A stretch of DNA of 64,000 nt from Sphingomonas sp. PP-F2F-G114-C0414. GTDB lineage: Bacteria; Pseudomonadota; Alphaproteobacteria; Sphingomonadales; Sphingomonadaceae. Both the position numbers and the translations under genes were made by a program. Location: contig NZ_RCWT01000011.1 of the NCBI RefSeq assembly GCF_003688595.1, positions 496,001-560,000 on the forward strand, written 5' to 3'. Every line of letters starts with the position of its first letter. Position 1 is the stretch's first letter. Of this stretch, positions 23,815 through 35,259 are shown in pieces. The notes under the pieces were generated by a model. The model searched no databases. It saw nothing but the letters and a program-made list of their open reading frames with translations, and was not told where the DNA came from.

Positions 23815-25482
23815 TCAGCTATGCAGCGACCGGCGGAACGTCTCGGGCAGGAACACGAGACCCACGAGCGCCGTCACCGCGCAGGCGAGGATCGGGTACC
23901 AGAGCCCGTAATAGATATCCCCGGTCGCCGCGACCATCGCGAACGCGGCGGTCGGCAGGAACCCGCCGAACCAGCCATTGCCGATATGATAGGGCAGCGA
24001 CATCGAGGTGTAGCGGATCCGCGTCGGGAACAGCTCGACCAGCAGCGCGGCGATCGGGCCGTAGACCATCGTAACGTACAGCACGAGCAGGACGAGGATC
24101 GCGACGACCATCGGCTTGTTGATCTGCGCCGGGTCTGCCTTTTCGGGGTAGCCCACCGCGGTCAGGGCGGTCTTCACCTCGGTACCGAACGCCTTGATCG
24201 CTGCCGCCTTTTCAGGACCCGTAACGACAGCCGGATTGACGACCGGGATGGTCGTGCCGCCGATCTTGATCTGCGCGACCGTGCCGGCGGGGGCGATCAC
24301 GTTCGCATAGGAGATGCCGGCCTTTGCCAGATACGCCTTGGCGATATCGCACGAGCTGCTGTCGAACTTGTTCTTGCCGACCGGATCGAACTGCACCGAG
24401 CATTCGTCCGGATTGGCCACCACCGTCACCGGCGAATTGGCCTGCGCGGCATAGAGCGCCGGGTTGGCGGCCTTCGACAATGCATGGAACAGCGGCATGT
24501 ACGTCAGCGCGGCGAGCGCGCAGCCGGTCAGGATGATGTATTTCCGCCCGATCTTGTCCGACAGCCAGCCGAAGAAGATGAACGCGGGCGTTGCGATCAA
24601 CAGTGCGATCGCGATCAGGATGTTAGTGGTCGGCCCGTCGACGCGCAAATTCTTCTCGAGGAAGAACAACGCGTAGAACTGGCTGGTGTAGAACACGACG
24701 CCCTGGCCGACGACCGCACCGAACAGCGCGATCAGCACGACCTTGAGGTTGCTCCACTGCCCGAACGCCTCGGTCAGCGGCGCCTTCGAGGTCTTGCCCT
24801 CGTCCTTCATCTTCTGGAAAACCGGGCTCTCTTCGAGCTGCATGCGAATCCAGAGCGACACCGCGAGCAGCGCGATCGAGACGATGAACGGGATGCGCCA
24901 GCCCCATGCCGCGAACGCCTCTTCGCCGACCAGCGTGCGGACACCGATGACGATCAGCAGCGCCGCGAACAGCCCGAGCGACGCGGTCGTCTGGATGAAG
25001 CTGGTGAACAGCCCGCGCTTCTTGTCGGGCGCGTGCTCCGCGACATAGGTCGCAGCGCCACCATATTCGCCACCGAGCGCGAGGCCCTGCAACAGGCGCA
25101 ATACCACCAGCGCGATCGGCGCGGCGACGCCGACCGACGCGTAGCTCGGGAGCAGGCCGACCAGGAAGGTCGACAGGCCCATGATCGCCATCGTCACGAG
25201 GAAGGTATTCTTGCGCCCGACGACATCGCCGATCCGCCCGAACACCAGCGCACCGAACGGCCGCACCGCGAAACCCGCCGCAAACGCCGCGAGCGCGAAG
25301 ATGAACCCGGTGGTCTCGTTGACGCCCGAGAAGAACTGCGCGGTGATGATCGTCGCGAGCAGGCCGTAGAGGTAGAAATCATACCATTCGAACACCGCGC
25401 CGAGCGACGACGCGATGATGATGAGCGGCTGGCTCTGTTTCACGTGCCCAAGGGGCGATGCGTCCCCTGTTGTCGTCGCCAT
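23815..25482 (-). CDS. MFS transporter, MHS family, with periplasmic insert
   Basis: A 555-residue permease of the metabolite:H+ symporter (ProP/ShiA-like) type. Evidence is the opening ASSLGAVFEWYDFYLYG, the loop GRIGDVVGRKNTF and EESPVFQKMKDEGK before the second half. It is about 110 residues longer than usual. An insert at about residues 345-455, between two late helices, is polar and contains two cysteines (DECSVQF and SSSCDIA) that could form a disulphide. The porin gene is 50 bases upstream on the same strand, and acs is divergent. Acetate or another short carboxylate is a reasonable guess for the substrate. Confidence 0.88.
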   Translation of the reverse strand: MATTTGDASPLGHVKQSQPLIIIASSLGAVFEWYDFYLYGLLATIITAQFFSGVNETTGFIFALAAFAAGFAVRPFGALVFGRIGDVVGRKNTFLVTMAIMGLSTFLVGLLPSYASVGVAAPIALVVLRLLQGLALGGEYGGAATYVAEHAPDKKRGLFTSFIQTTASLGLFAALLIVIGVRTLVGEEAFAAWGWRIPFIVSIALLAVSLWIRMQLEESPVFQKMKDEGKTSKAPLTEAFGQWSNLKVVLIALFGAVVGQGVVFYTSQFYALFFLEKNLRVDGPTTNILIAIALLIATPAFIFFGWLSDKIGRKYIILTGCALAALTYMPLFHALSKAANPALYAAQANSPVTVVANPDECSVQFDPVGKNKFDSSSCDIAKAYLAKAGISYANVIAPAGTVAQIKIGGTTIPVVNPAVVTGPEKAAAIKAFGTEVKTALTAVGYPEKADPAQINKPMVVAILVLLVLYVTMVYGPIAALLVELFPTRIRYTSMSLPYHIGNGWFGGFLPTAAFAMVAATGDIYYGLWYPILACAVTALVGLVFLPETFRRSLHS

Positions 25483-25532
25483 GGCGGTATCCTCTCAGAT
25501 GGGTTGGGTGGGGATTCTGCTGCGTTGGGCAG

Positions 25533-26975
25533 TCAGAACCCGTATTTGAATGCGAATTCGAGGCGGTCGAGCGCGCCGGTGTCGCCCGAGACCAGCTCGC
25601 GGACCGCGTGGCGGTACTCCACGCCGATGTCGAAGCCCTTGCCCGGCGACCAGAACAGGTTGCCTGCGCCGCCATAGGACTTGGCGTTCGCCAGCCCCGT
25701 GACGATCACGCCCGCCGGATAATTGGCCGACTGGTAGCTGCCCATGAGCGTCGAATGGATCGCATCGGTCCAGCCGATCCGCAGTGCCGCGAAGCCCGCG
25801 AAATTGTCGATCCGCTCGAGCTGCGTCGCGGTGCCGCCGTAGATCGCGTCGGGCACGTATCCCAATCCCAGATAGCGGCCGATGCCCTGCCCGTAAGTCG
25901 CCATGAAGCGCAGGTCGTGACGCTTGCCGATGGGAATCTTGCCGGACCCGGAAACGCCCCAGCCGAAGGCGGTATCGCCGCTCCCCAGCGTATCGGTGCG
26001 CAACTCGCGCGCGAGGCCGGCGAGCGCGAAATCGCCGAATTTCGGCTTCCAGTTCACCCGCGCCACCACGTCGGGCAGGCGATCGTCATCCGTGTCGACC
26101 AGCGCCGCGTTGGCCGGCAATGCCGTTTCCGTTTCGGGGTTCTCGGCCGCGATCTGCAACGTCAGGCCGGATCGCAACGGGATGGTATAGCGGACCTGCG
26201 CCTGGCGGTTGAACACGGTGCCGTCCAGCGGTCCGACGAAATCCGTCGTCTCCGGCAGCACCGCGATGTTCTGGAAGGTCGACCATTCCTGCCCGACCAG
26301 CAGGTTGCCATATTCGATGAAGCCGCGGCGGAAGGTGGGCGTGTAGGGGTTGGTCGCGCGCTGCGCGCCGACCGGCGCCGTCGCGAGCGCGAAATCGAAC
26401 TCCACCAGCGTCTTGATGTCGGTGCCGTTCATCGGGGTCGACGTGCTGAACTGCAGGCGGGTCTGGCGCGCGGAGAGCAGCAGATCCTGTGTGGAGAACC
26501 CGCCGCCGACCGGAATCTGCTGCGGCAGGAAGAACTCCTTGCCCAGCCCCCCGACCGCGGCCTCGCCATCGCTATAACGGCTGGCAATGACGTTGAGGCG
26601 AACGAAGCCGCCCAGCTTGACCGTCGTGTTGCCCACGCGAAAACCATCGGTCGGTGCCGAATTTGCCGCGACAGGCTTGGCCTGGGCCACGTTGGTCGCG
26701 CCGGGCGATCGGCCTGGCGACTCGGATGCCACGCTCATGGGGGTCGTGCTCGTGGAAGTCGCGCTCATGGTAGTCGGGGCGATCGGCGCCGCGGCCGTTG
26801 CCCGCGCCGCGGTCAGCTCGCCGCGCAGATCCTGCACCGCGGCTTCGAGCGCCTTCAACCGTGTCTCGAGCTCGACTTCGCGCGCGGTCTGCGCCTGCGC
26901 GATACCCGGTACCAGCGCAGTTCCCGCCAGCAACGCCGTCAAGGCCAGCCTCGTCTTGAATGCCATCGGTGTCAT
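25533..26975 (-). CDS. Outer-membrane porin (DcaP/OprP-like)
   Basis: A 480-residue outer-membrane protein. A signal peptide ([19 protein letters not shown]) precedes a short coiled coil (residues about 32-58, [20 protein letters not shown]) as in trimeric DcaP-type porins. Next come a Thr/Ser/Pro-rich linker and a beta-rich barrel with alternating residues that ends in a terminal Phe (LEFAFKYGF). ATG 26975 has GGAG six bases further up. It is divergent from acs and precedes the MFS permease, so the two probably form an uptake route across both membranes. Confidence 0.85.
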   Translation of the reverse strand: MTPMAFKTRLALTALLAGTALVPGIAQAQTAREVELETRLKALEAAVQDLRGELTAARATAAAPIAPTTMSATSTSTTPMSVASESPGRSPGATNVAQAKPVAANSAPTDGFRVGNTTVKLGGFVRLNVIASRYSDGEAAVGGLGKEFFLPQQIPVGGGFSTQDLLLSARQTRLQFSTSTPMNGTDIKTLVEFDFALATAPVGAQRATNPYTPTFRRGFIEYGNLLVGQEWSTFQNIAVLPETTDFVGPLDGTVFNRQAQVRYTIPLRSGLTLQIAAENPETETALPANAALVDTDDDRLPDVVARVNWKPKFGDFALAGLARELRTDTLGSGDTAFGWGVSGSGKIPIGKRHDLRFMATYGQGIGRYLGLGYVPDAIYGGTATQLERIDNFAGFAALRIGWTDAIHSTLMGSYQSANYPAGVIVTGLANAKSYGGAGNLFWSPGKGFDIGVEYRHAVRELVSGDTGALDRLEFAFKYGF

Positions 26976-27051
26976 CCCCGTCTCCGCGCCCTCCCACTGG
27001 TCTTACGCGTGGGATAAGCCTTGTGATCATGGCGCATTGCGAACCTGCGTC

Positions 27052-27075
27052 CATCCCTTACTTTGGTTAGGGATG
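27052..27075. promoter_or_regulatory. Palindromic operator candidate in acs-porin intergenic region
   Basis: CATCCCTTAC-TTTG-GTTAGGGATG: two ten-base arms complementary at all but one position with a four-base spacer. It lies 45 bases before the acs ATG and 76 bases from the porin start. A dimeric regulator such as the neighbouring CrbR-like protein could bind here. The motif is not a known CrbR site. Confidence 0.5.
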
Positions 27076-27120
27076 ATCGTGCCGACACGACCGCGTACAG
27101 CGCGGCAAAAGGAGAGCCAG

Positions 27121-29072
<1,952 letters not shown>

Positions 29073-29076
<4 letters not shown>

Positions 29077-29696
29077 CGCGCACGATCCTCATCGCCGACG
29101 ATCACCCGCTGTTCCGCCAGGCGTTGAAACTGGCGGTCAGCCGCGCCGCGCCCGACGCGGTGGTGATCGAGGCGGGGCAACTTTGCGAGGCGGTCGACGC
29201 GGTGCGTGGGGCGGTGCGTCTCGATCTTATCCTGCTCGACCTGCGCATGCCGGGCTCCGAAGGCTTTGCAGGCGTCGCGCTGCTCCACGCCGAACGGCTC
29301 GACACGCCGATCATGGTGATCTCCTCGGCGGACGAAGCCGAGGCGGCACCGCGTGCGCGGGCGTATGGTGCGATCGGCTTCGTCTCCAAGACCGCCGACC
29401 TCGCCACGCTGGAAAAAGCCGTAGCCCGAGCCCTCGCCGGCGAACGCGATGCGCCGATCGAAAGTGCCTCTGTCGATGACATGGCGACGCGTGTCGCGAG
29501 CCTCACGCCAACCGAACTCAAAGTCCTCCTCGGCGTCCTGGCCGGCCGCCTGAACAAGCAAGTCGCCTTCGACCTCGGCATTTCGGAGGGCACCGTGAAG
29601 GGTCACATGACCGCGATCCTGCGGAAACTAGGCGTCCAGAACCGCACGCAAGCCGTCCTCGCGGCGCGCGCGATGGACATCCACTTCGCCGATTAG
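29073..29696 (+). CDS. LuxR-type response regulator (CrbR/ErdR-like)
   Basis: A 207-residue regulator. The receiver domain has D9/D10, the phosphoacceptor D56 ([10 protein letters not shown]) and a lysine near 109 (GFVSKTAD). The C-terminal LuxR helix-turn-helix contains [20 protein letters not shown] and [20 protein letters not shown]. It is translationally coupled to acs. In Vibrio and Pseudomonas the CrbS/CrbR (MxtR/ErdR) system activates acs, and a CrbS-like kinase faces this gene here, so acs control is the likely role. The name is by analogy. Confidence 0.85.
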
Positions 29697-29722
29697 CCGC
29701 GCACCGTCTGCCCCTTCCCCCA

Positions 29723-29805
29723 CCGTCATCCTGACGAAAGTCAGGACCCAGGATACCACCCACCCCGACCGTGGCTCTGGATCCTGACTTTCGTCAGGAT
29801 GACGG
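29723..29805. repeat. REP-like inverted repeat, family B (copy 2)
   Basis: Arms 29723-29751 and 29777-29805 match the element at 19355-19439 with one mismatch in the left arm; only the loop differs. It lies between two convergent genes and may act as a shared terminator. Confidence 0.92.
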
Positions 29806-29845
29806 CGTGTGCCCGTGCCCCAATCCTCCCCCTTGCGGGAGAGGA

Positions 29846-32800
29846 TCAACTCCCACGCGCCGCGGCCGCGGACGCATCTTCAATAAACCGCCACAAATCC
29901 GCCGGCACCACCGGCTTCGTCAGCACCACCAGCCCCACACACCGCACATCCTCCGCCACCGTACGATCCGCCGTCACCAGCGCAATCGCCGGCGCCGGCA
30001 CCATCGCCCGCAACCGCGCAACCACGTCGAGCCCGTCCTCCGCCTCGTCCAGATGGAAGTCGACGAGCGCCACGTCCGGCTCCTCATCCGCCGCCAGTTC
30101 CATCGCCTCGGCGATCGTCGCTGCGAGCAACGGCACGCACCGCCGCGCGCGCAACGCCGCATCGAGCGCCGCGAGGATCGTCGCGTCGTTGTCGAGACAC
30201 AGCACCCGCAACCCCGGCACCAGCGCACGGCTCGCCAGAGGCGTCGGCAACAAAACGTCCAGCCCGGCCGGCGCAAGCGGCACCCGCACCGCAAACGTCG
30301 TCCCCCGCCCCAGTTCCGACCGCAACTCGACCGCCGACCCGAGCAGCCGCGCGATCCGCCGGACGATCGCCAGCCCCAGCCCGACGCCACCGCCCGCGCT
30401 GCCCTTGCTCTCGAGCCGCTCGAACTCCTCGAAGATCCGCTCGCGGTCCGCCGCCGCGATCCCCGGCCCGTTGTCCCGCACCTCGATCAGCACATCGTCG
30501 CCCCTGCGCCGCGCCCCGATCCAGATCCGCCCATCCGCCGAGTAGCGCACCGCGTTCGACAGGAAGTTCTGCAGGATCGAGCGCAGCAGCGACCGATCCG
30601 TCGCCACGCTGAACGCCCCCGGATGCGCCGCCAGCACCAGCCCGCGCTCGCCCGCCAACGGCCGGAACTGCACCGCCAGTTCCTCGATCAACGCCCCCAA
30701 AGCAAACCGCTCGACCTTCGGCACGACGCCCCCGGCATCGAGCCGCGACACATCGAGCAGCGCGCGCAGCAACGTATCCGCCGACCCGATCGCGCCATCG
30801 ATCGCGCGCACCAGTTCCGCCTGATGCGGCGCCCTGTCTTCGGCAAGCGCCGCGCAGAACAGCCGCGCCGCATGCAGCGGCTGCAGCAAATCATGGCTTG
30901 CCGCCGCCAGGAACCGCGTCTTGTCGCGCGTCGCGGTCTCGGCGATCGCGCGCGCCTCGCCGAGCATGTGGTTCGACCGCGCGAGGTCCTGCGTCCGCGC
31001 CGCCACCCGCGCCTCGAGATCGGCCTGCGCCTCCTTCTCCGCGGTGATGTCGGTGAAACTCTGAACGTAGCCGCCGCCCGGCATCGGCCGCCCGACCATC
31101 TTGATCCAGCGCCCCGACGGCCGCTGCCGCTCGAAACTATGCGGCGTCCCGCGCGCGAGGTGCGCCACCCGCCGACCGACATGCGCCGCGATATCGCCCG
31201 CGATGCCCTCGCGCTCGGCATTGTAGCGGATCAGGTCGGCGATCGAGCGGCCGACCACGACATAGCCCTCGGGATAGTCGAACATCTCGACATAGCGCGG
31301 ATTCCACGCGACCAGCCGCAGGTCCGCATCGATCACGCTGACGCCCGGATCGATCGTCTCCAGCGTCGCGGACAATAACGTGCGCGAAAACCGCAGCGAG
31401 CGCCCGCGCTGGTCGAGCAGCCGGACAACGTCGCTGACGTCGATCGCCGACCCGGCGATGCTCGACGCGACGATCTTGCGCGCCGATGGTGCGCCGATCA
31501 CGCCTGCGATCAGCCGCTCGGCGGTGCGCGCGGCGGGGCCGTCGATCGGCGCGCGCGGATCGGCGGACACCAGATCCAGCGCCAGCGCCTCGGTATCGCC
31601 GACGAACCTGGCCACGAGCGACTTCAACTCGCCGAGCGTCGTGACGTGATCGAGCGCGCTGTTGCCGCGCTGGCGTTCGCGGACGTGCAAACCCGCCATC
31701 AGCGCGACGTTGATGCCGAGGCTCCACACCGTGCCGTTGACCAAAGGCGAACCGATCCGCCAGCCGAGCAACGCATCGGGATCGAGCCACCCGCGCGTGA
31801 ACTGCGCCAGCGCCGGCCCGACACCCTCGCCGATCGACGGCAGCAACAGGCAATAGATCCAGACGATCACGCCCCCGACCAGTCCCGCGCGCGCGGCGGT
31901 GTGGTTGGCGAAGTTCCACCCGACCGTGGCGATCAGCGCAGGCGCGAACTGCGCAACGCCGGCAAACGCGATCAGCCCGATCGATGCGAGCGGCAGATCC
32001 GCGCCGAGACTTCGTCCATACACCAGCGCGACCGCGACGATCGCCGCGATGATGAGGCGCCGCACGCGCAGCATCCGCCGCCCCAGCTCACCCTCGCCCG
32101 CCTCGCCGTGGCGCCGGAGCAGCAGCGGCGCGAGCAGGTCGTTGGTGGCCATCGTCGACAGCGCGATCGTCTCGACCACCACCATCGCCGTCGCCGCGGA
32201 AAAACCACCGAGGAACGCGAGCAACGCAACAACGTGCTGACCCTGCTGCAACGGCACCGCGAGCACGTAGAGATCGGGCTCGGCATCGCCCGGCAACAGC
32301 GTCATGCCCGCCAGCGCCAGCGGCAGCACGAGCAGCGAGATCACCACCATGTACGCGATGAACGGTCCGCGCGCTCGGGCGACCGCGTCGGGCCCGCGCG
32401 CCTCGATCACCCCGACATAGAATTGCCGCGGCAGACACAGGATCGCCAACGCCGACAGCAATGTCCGTACCCAGAAATCCGACGACAGCGCCCCCCAGGT
32501 GAAGCCCGCCCGGAGCCGCGCCAGTGACGGCGCCAGCGTCGTCGCCGGTACGTCGACGAGCAACGCCATCGTCACCACGCCGAGCACGACGAAACACAGC
32601 AGCTTGATCAGCGATTCCGCCGCGATCGCCGCGATCACGCCGGGATTGCGCCCCGCCACCTCATACCGCCGCGCGCCGAACACGATCGCGAACACGGCCA
32701 GTAGCAGCGCGACGAACGTGCCGACCTCCGCCGAACTGCCGACGCCCGCGATCGCGCCGAAGCTCAGCGTCACCGACCGCAACTGGAGCGCGATATACGG

Positions 32801-33160
32801 CACCGACGCGAGCAAGGCCGTGCCCGCGACGATCGCCGCGGTGCTGCGACTGCGCCCGTACCGCGCCGAGATGAAGTCCGCGATCGAACTCGATCCCTCG
32901 TCGCGCGCGAGCTTCACCAGCCGCGCGAGAAACTTCGGCGCGAGCAGGAACACCAACGCCGGCCCGAGATAGATGGCGAGGTAATCCCAGCCGCGCGTCG
33001 CCGCGGTGCCGACCCCGCCGAAGAACGTCCAGCTGCTGCAATAGACCGCAAGCGACAGCGGATAGGCGACCCGCCCGAGCCGCTGCGACAGGCCTCGCCG
33101 ATCGACCACCCAGGCGATGCCGAACAACACCGCGCAATAGGCGATGATCGCAAAGATCAC
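29846..33160 (-). CDS. SSS-type hybrid sensor histidine kinase (CrbS-like)
   Basis: A 1104-residue membrane kinase. Residues 1 to about 485 form a sodium:solute-symporter-like domain with about 13 helices. A PAS-like sensor follows near 600. The HisKA domain has H756 in AAASHDLLQPLHAARLF, the HATPase domain has the N box LQNFLSNAVRYSADG and glycine boxes DNGPGI and GVGLGLAIVRRI, and the C-terminal receiver has D1034 (VALVDFHLD). This architecture is CbrA/CrbS (MxtR). Facing the acs-coupled regulator, it most likely senses acetate status. The start is GTG 33160; no better start precedes it before an in-frame stop. Confidence 0.9.
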   Translation of the reverse strand: MIFAIIAYCAVLFGIAWVVDRRGLSQRLGRVAYPLSLAVYCSSWTFFGGVGTAATRGWDYLAIYLGPALVFLLAPKFLARLVKLARDEGSSSIADFISARYGRSRSTAAIVAGTALLASVPYIALQLRSVTLSFGAIAGVGSSAEVGTFVALLLAVFAIVFGARRYEVAGRNPGVIAAIAAESLIKLLCFVVLGVVTMALLVDVPATTLAPSLARLRAGFTWGALSSDFWVRTLLSALAILCLPRQFYVGVIEARGPDAVARARGPFIAYMVVISLLVLPLALAGMTLLPGDAEPDLYVLAVPLQQGQHVVALLAFLGGFSAATAMVVVETIALSTMATNDLLAPLLLRRHGEAGEGELGRRMLRVRRLIIAAIVAVALVYGRSLGADLPLASIGLIAFAGVAQFAPALIATVGWNFANHTAARAGLVGGVIVWIYCLLLPSIGEGVGPALAQFTRGWLDPDALLGWRIGSPLVNGTVWSLGINVALMAGLHVRERQRGNSALDHVTTLGELKSLVARFVGDTEALALDLVSADPRAPIDGPAARTAERLIAGVIGAPSARKIVASSIAGSAIDVSDVVRLLDQRGRSLRFSRTLLSATLETIDPGVSVIDADLRLVAWNPRYVEMFDYPEGYVVVGRSIADLIRYNAEREGIAGDIAAHVGRRVAHLARGTPHSFERQRPSGRWIKMVGRPMPGGGYVQSFTDITAEKEAQADLEARVAARTQDLARSNHMLGEARAIAETATRDKTRFLAAASHDLLQPLHAARLFCAALAEDRAPHQAELVRAIDGAIGSADTLLRALLDVSRLDAGGVVPKVERFALGALIEELAVQFRPLAGERGLVLAAHPGAFSVATDRSLLRSILQNFLSNAVRYSADGRIWIGARRRGDDVLIEVRDNGPGIAAADRERIFEEFERLESKGSAGGGVGLGLAIVRRIARLLGSAVELRSELGRGTTFAVRVPLAPAGLDVLLPTPLASRALVPGLRVLCLDNDATILAALDAALRARRCVPLLAATIAEAMELAADEEPDVALVDFHLDEAEDGLDVVARLRAMVPAPAIALVTADRTVAEDVRCVGLVVLTKPVVPADLWRFIEDASAAAARGS

Positions 33161-33280
33161 ATTCGGCCCGCTGATGGCCCCGCTCCCGGTCTGCTCGATA
33201 TCGTCGTGGAAGAGTCAGCCTACGCGTTCGCCCTGCTGTTGCAATGCAACGTGACGGCAGACGCACGCACGCCGGCGGTC

Positions 33281-33918
33281 TTACGGCCGCACGATCGTCG
33301 CCGTCGAATAGGCCGAGAGCGTCCGCCATCCCAGCCGTTCGTACAGCGCGCGCCCCGCTTCGGTCGCGACCAGCAGTTCGGGCGTACCGGGATAATGCCG
33401 CGCACCCTGAAGCGCCGCCATCACCGCGCGGCCCAATCCCTGCCGACGATGCGCGGGCGCGGTCGCGATCCGGTCATAGGCGAAGGCGGCGGGTGTTTCA
33501 CCCGCATAGCCGCTCGCCGCCAGCGTGCCGTCCTCCGCCACTATCGCACCGCGATCACCGCATCGTGGCGGACGACGTCGATCGCGTAGGCCTCGACCGG
33601 GGCGGCCTCGAAGCGCGCGCCGCTGCTCTGCATGAAGAAATTGCCGCCTTCGACCTGCCAGCCGCCAGGGAGGATCGATCGGAGTTCGTCGGCCTCTCCA
33701 CACAGCTTCAGCAAGTAGCGGGGATCCTGAAGACCGCGGGCAAGCGCTGGCAATCCCGGCCCGACCGTCCGAAACACCCAGCGGCTGATCTCCGCCTCGG
33801 TGCCGGTATCGACCCGGAAACCACCCTGGTCGGCGACCGGCTGCGGTACCCCGCGCGCCAGCGACCGGCCGCAAAGCCACGCATACACAAGGCCGGGATC
33901 GACGCCTCTGGTGTTCAT
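33281..33918 (-). pseudogene. GNAT acetyltransferase, frameshifted
   Basis: Two adjoining leftward frames make one GNAT protein. The first part, from ATG 33918 (MNTRGVDPGLVYAWLCGRSL), runs about 125 residues and stops at TAG near 33541. The second part continues in another frame as IVAEDGTLAASGYAGETPAA and contains the acetyl-CoA motif RRQGLGRAVMAAL, ending ALYERLGWRTLSAYSTATIV. A single missing base near 33545 would join them. Either the gene is broken or the base is a sequence error. No slippery run is present at the junction. Confidence 0.75.
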
Positions 33919-34015
33919 CGTCACTCGCGTTGCAACAGCGGCACGCCGGTATCGAAGGCGGACGACCGTCTGACAAGACCTCACACTCTATACAGGCGCC
34001 GACCGCGAACACCGC

Positions 34016-34044
34016 AAAACCCCGGCGGCCGAAGCCACCGGGGT
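34016..34044 (-). terminator. Terminator of the flagellin gene
   Basis: Read leftward, arms ACCCCGGTGGC and GCCGCCGGGGT enclose a TTCG tetraloop and are followed by TTTT. A second GC-rich hairpin (34050-34069) lies between it and the flagellin stop. The strong structure fits a highly expressed gene. Confidence 0.88.
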
Positions 34045-34123
34045 TCTGTCCGTCCGCATCGGCGGACGGGTCCGATCGGCACCGACACCCTTTTGGGGGG
34101 GGCGGTGCCGGTGCCGTTTCGGA

Positions 34124-34945
34124 TTACTGAAGCAGCTTCAGGACGCTCTGCTGGCTCTGGTTGGCCTGGCTCAGCATCGCGGTCGATGCCTGGCTCAGGA
34201 TCTGTGCCTTGGCGAGGGCGGTCGTCTCCGACGAGAAGTCGGTGTCTTCGATCCGGCTCTTGGCGTCCGACAGGTTGGTCGAGTTCGAGGTCAGGTTGTT
34301 GACCGCCGACTGCAGCTGGTTCTGGGCCGCACCGAGGTTCGCACGACGGTTCGAGACGTTCGAGATCGCCGTGTCATAGTCGGAGAGCGTGCCGGCCGAA
34401 CCGGTTGCCGTCACGACCGTGCCGAGGCCCGTGCCCGCAGCCTTGAGGTCGCCGCCGAGAGCGAGATCGATCGCATCGGTCGAGTTCGCGCCGGCCTGGA
34501 TCTTCACCGTGCCGCCAGTACCCGCCGAGCCGTCGAACAGCGCCACGCCGTTGAACTTGGTGTTCGTCAGGACGTTGGTGATCTGGGTCGACAGCGCGTC
34601 CTGCTCGGCCTTGATGTTCAGGATGTCGCTGGCCGAATACGTGCCGTTGCCCTTCTGGACTTCGAGTTCGCGCATACGCTGCAGGTTGTTGGTGACCTCG
34701 TCGAGCGCGCCTTCAGCGGTCTGCGCCATCGAGATGCCGTCATTGGCGTTGCGGATGCCCTGGTTCATGCCCTTGATCTGCGACGTCATCGACGTCTTGA
34801 TCGCCATGCCGGCTGCGTTGTCCTTGGCCGAGTTGATGCTCTTGCCGGTCGACAGACGCTCCATCGAGGTCGACAGCGCCATGCTGGCTGCGTTCGAAGC
34901 GTTCGCGGCGCGCATGGCCGAGATGTTGGTACCGATGACAGTCAT
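34124..34945 (-). CDS. fliC: Flagellin
   Basis: A 273-residue filament subunit. The N-terminal D0/D1 domain includes TVIGTNISAMRAANASNAAS and SAKDNAAGMAIKTSMTSQIK. The C-terminal D1/D0 domain includes RIEDTDFSSETTALAKAQIL and ends in SQQSVLKLLQ. The short central region lacks large D2/D3 domains, which is usual in alphaproteobacteria. GGAGA precedes the ATG, a sigma-28 promoter lies upstream and a strong terminator follows. It is the only flagellin in the window; no FlaF or FlbT is seen beside it. Confidence 0.97.
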   Translation of the reverse strand: MTVIGTNISAMRAANASNAASMALSTSMERLSTGKSINSAKDNAAGMAIKTSMTSQIKGMNQGIRNANDGISMAQTAEGALDEVTNNLQRMRELEVQKGNGTYSASDILNIKAEQDALSTQITNVLTNTKFNGVALFDGSAGTGGTVKIQAGANSTDAIDLALGGDLKAAGTGLGTVVTATGSAGTLSDYDTAISNVSNRRANLGAAQNQLQSAVNNLTSNSTNLSDAKSRIEDTDFSSETTALAKAQILSQASTAMLSQANQSQQSVLKLLQ

Positions 34946-35259
34946 TGCGAAATCTCCGTAAATTTTCAGACGATCCGCGCCGCCCCCGTGGCGAAGTGCC
35001 GATCTATCGAAATGAGTAACGGCCGGGTCCGCGCGGGCTTTAGAAAAAAATCGCGCCGGAAATTACAGCGGGATCGAATCGGCAAATCACGCCGTCCCGA
35101 CCGCCGGCCGCCAAAGTCTTCTACGCGGGCGCACGCGAGCGAACGCGGTCGCACGTGTCCGCGCAGCCACGCCCGGAAATATTCTGCCGGCAGGCGGCAG
35201 CATTTAACCAGTAGTTTACCAGCAATGCGGCATTCCCCGACTCGTCCAAGGGGAACACC
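34946..35259. other. Flagellin/sigma-54-activator divergent intergenic region
   Basis: A 314-base region with no gene. On the left strand it carries the sigma-28 promoter and the 65-base flagellin leader. An A-run (35043-35049) lies just beyond its -35 element and could serve as an UP-like sequence. On the right it carries the ribosome site AAGGGGA of the activator gene. I see no sigma-54 element and no convincing sigma-70 promoter for the activator. Confidence 0.7.
35016..35042 (-). promoter_or_regulatory. Sigma-28 promoter of flagellin
   Basis: Read leftward, TAAA (35042-35039), 15 bases, then GCCGTTAC (35023-35016). It matches the FliA consensus TAAA-N15-GCCGATAA at six of eight -10 positions and has exactly the same two boxes as the fliD promoter at 49689. 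Confidence 0.85.

Noticed and set aside
27029..27042. TGGCGCATTGC-like sequence upstream of acs as a sigma-54 promoter
   Set aside because: The GG and GC are too close; spacing does not fit -24/-12.
34077..34117. GC-rich imperfect hairpin next to the flagellin stop as a separate regulatory RNA
   Set aside because: It is most simply part of the tandem terminator region; no promoter is seen.
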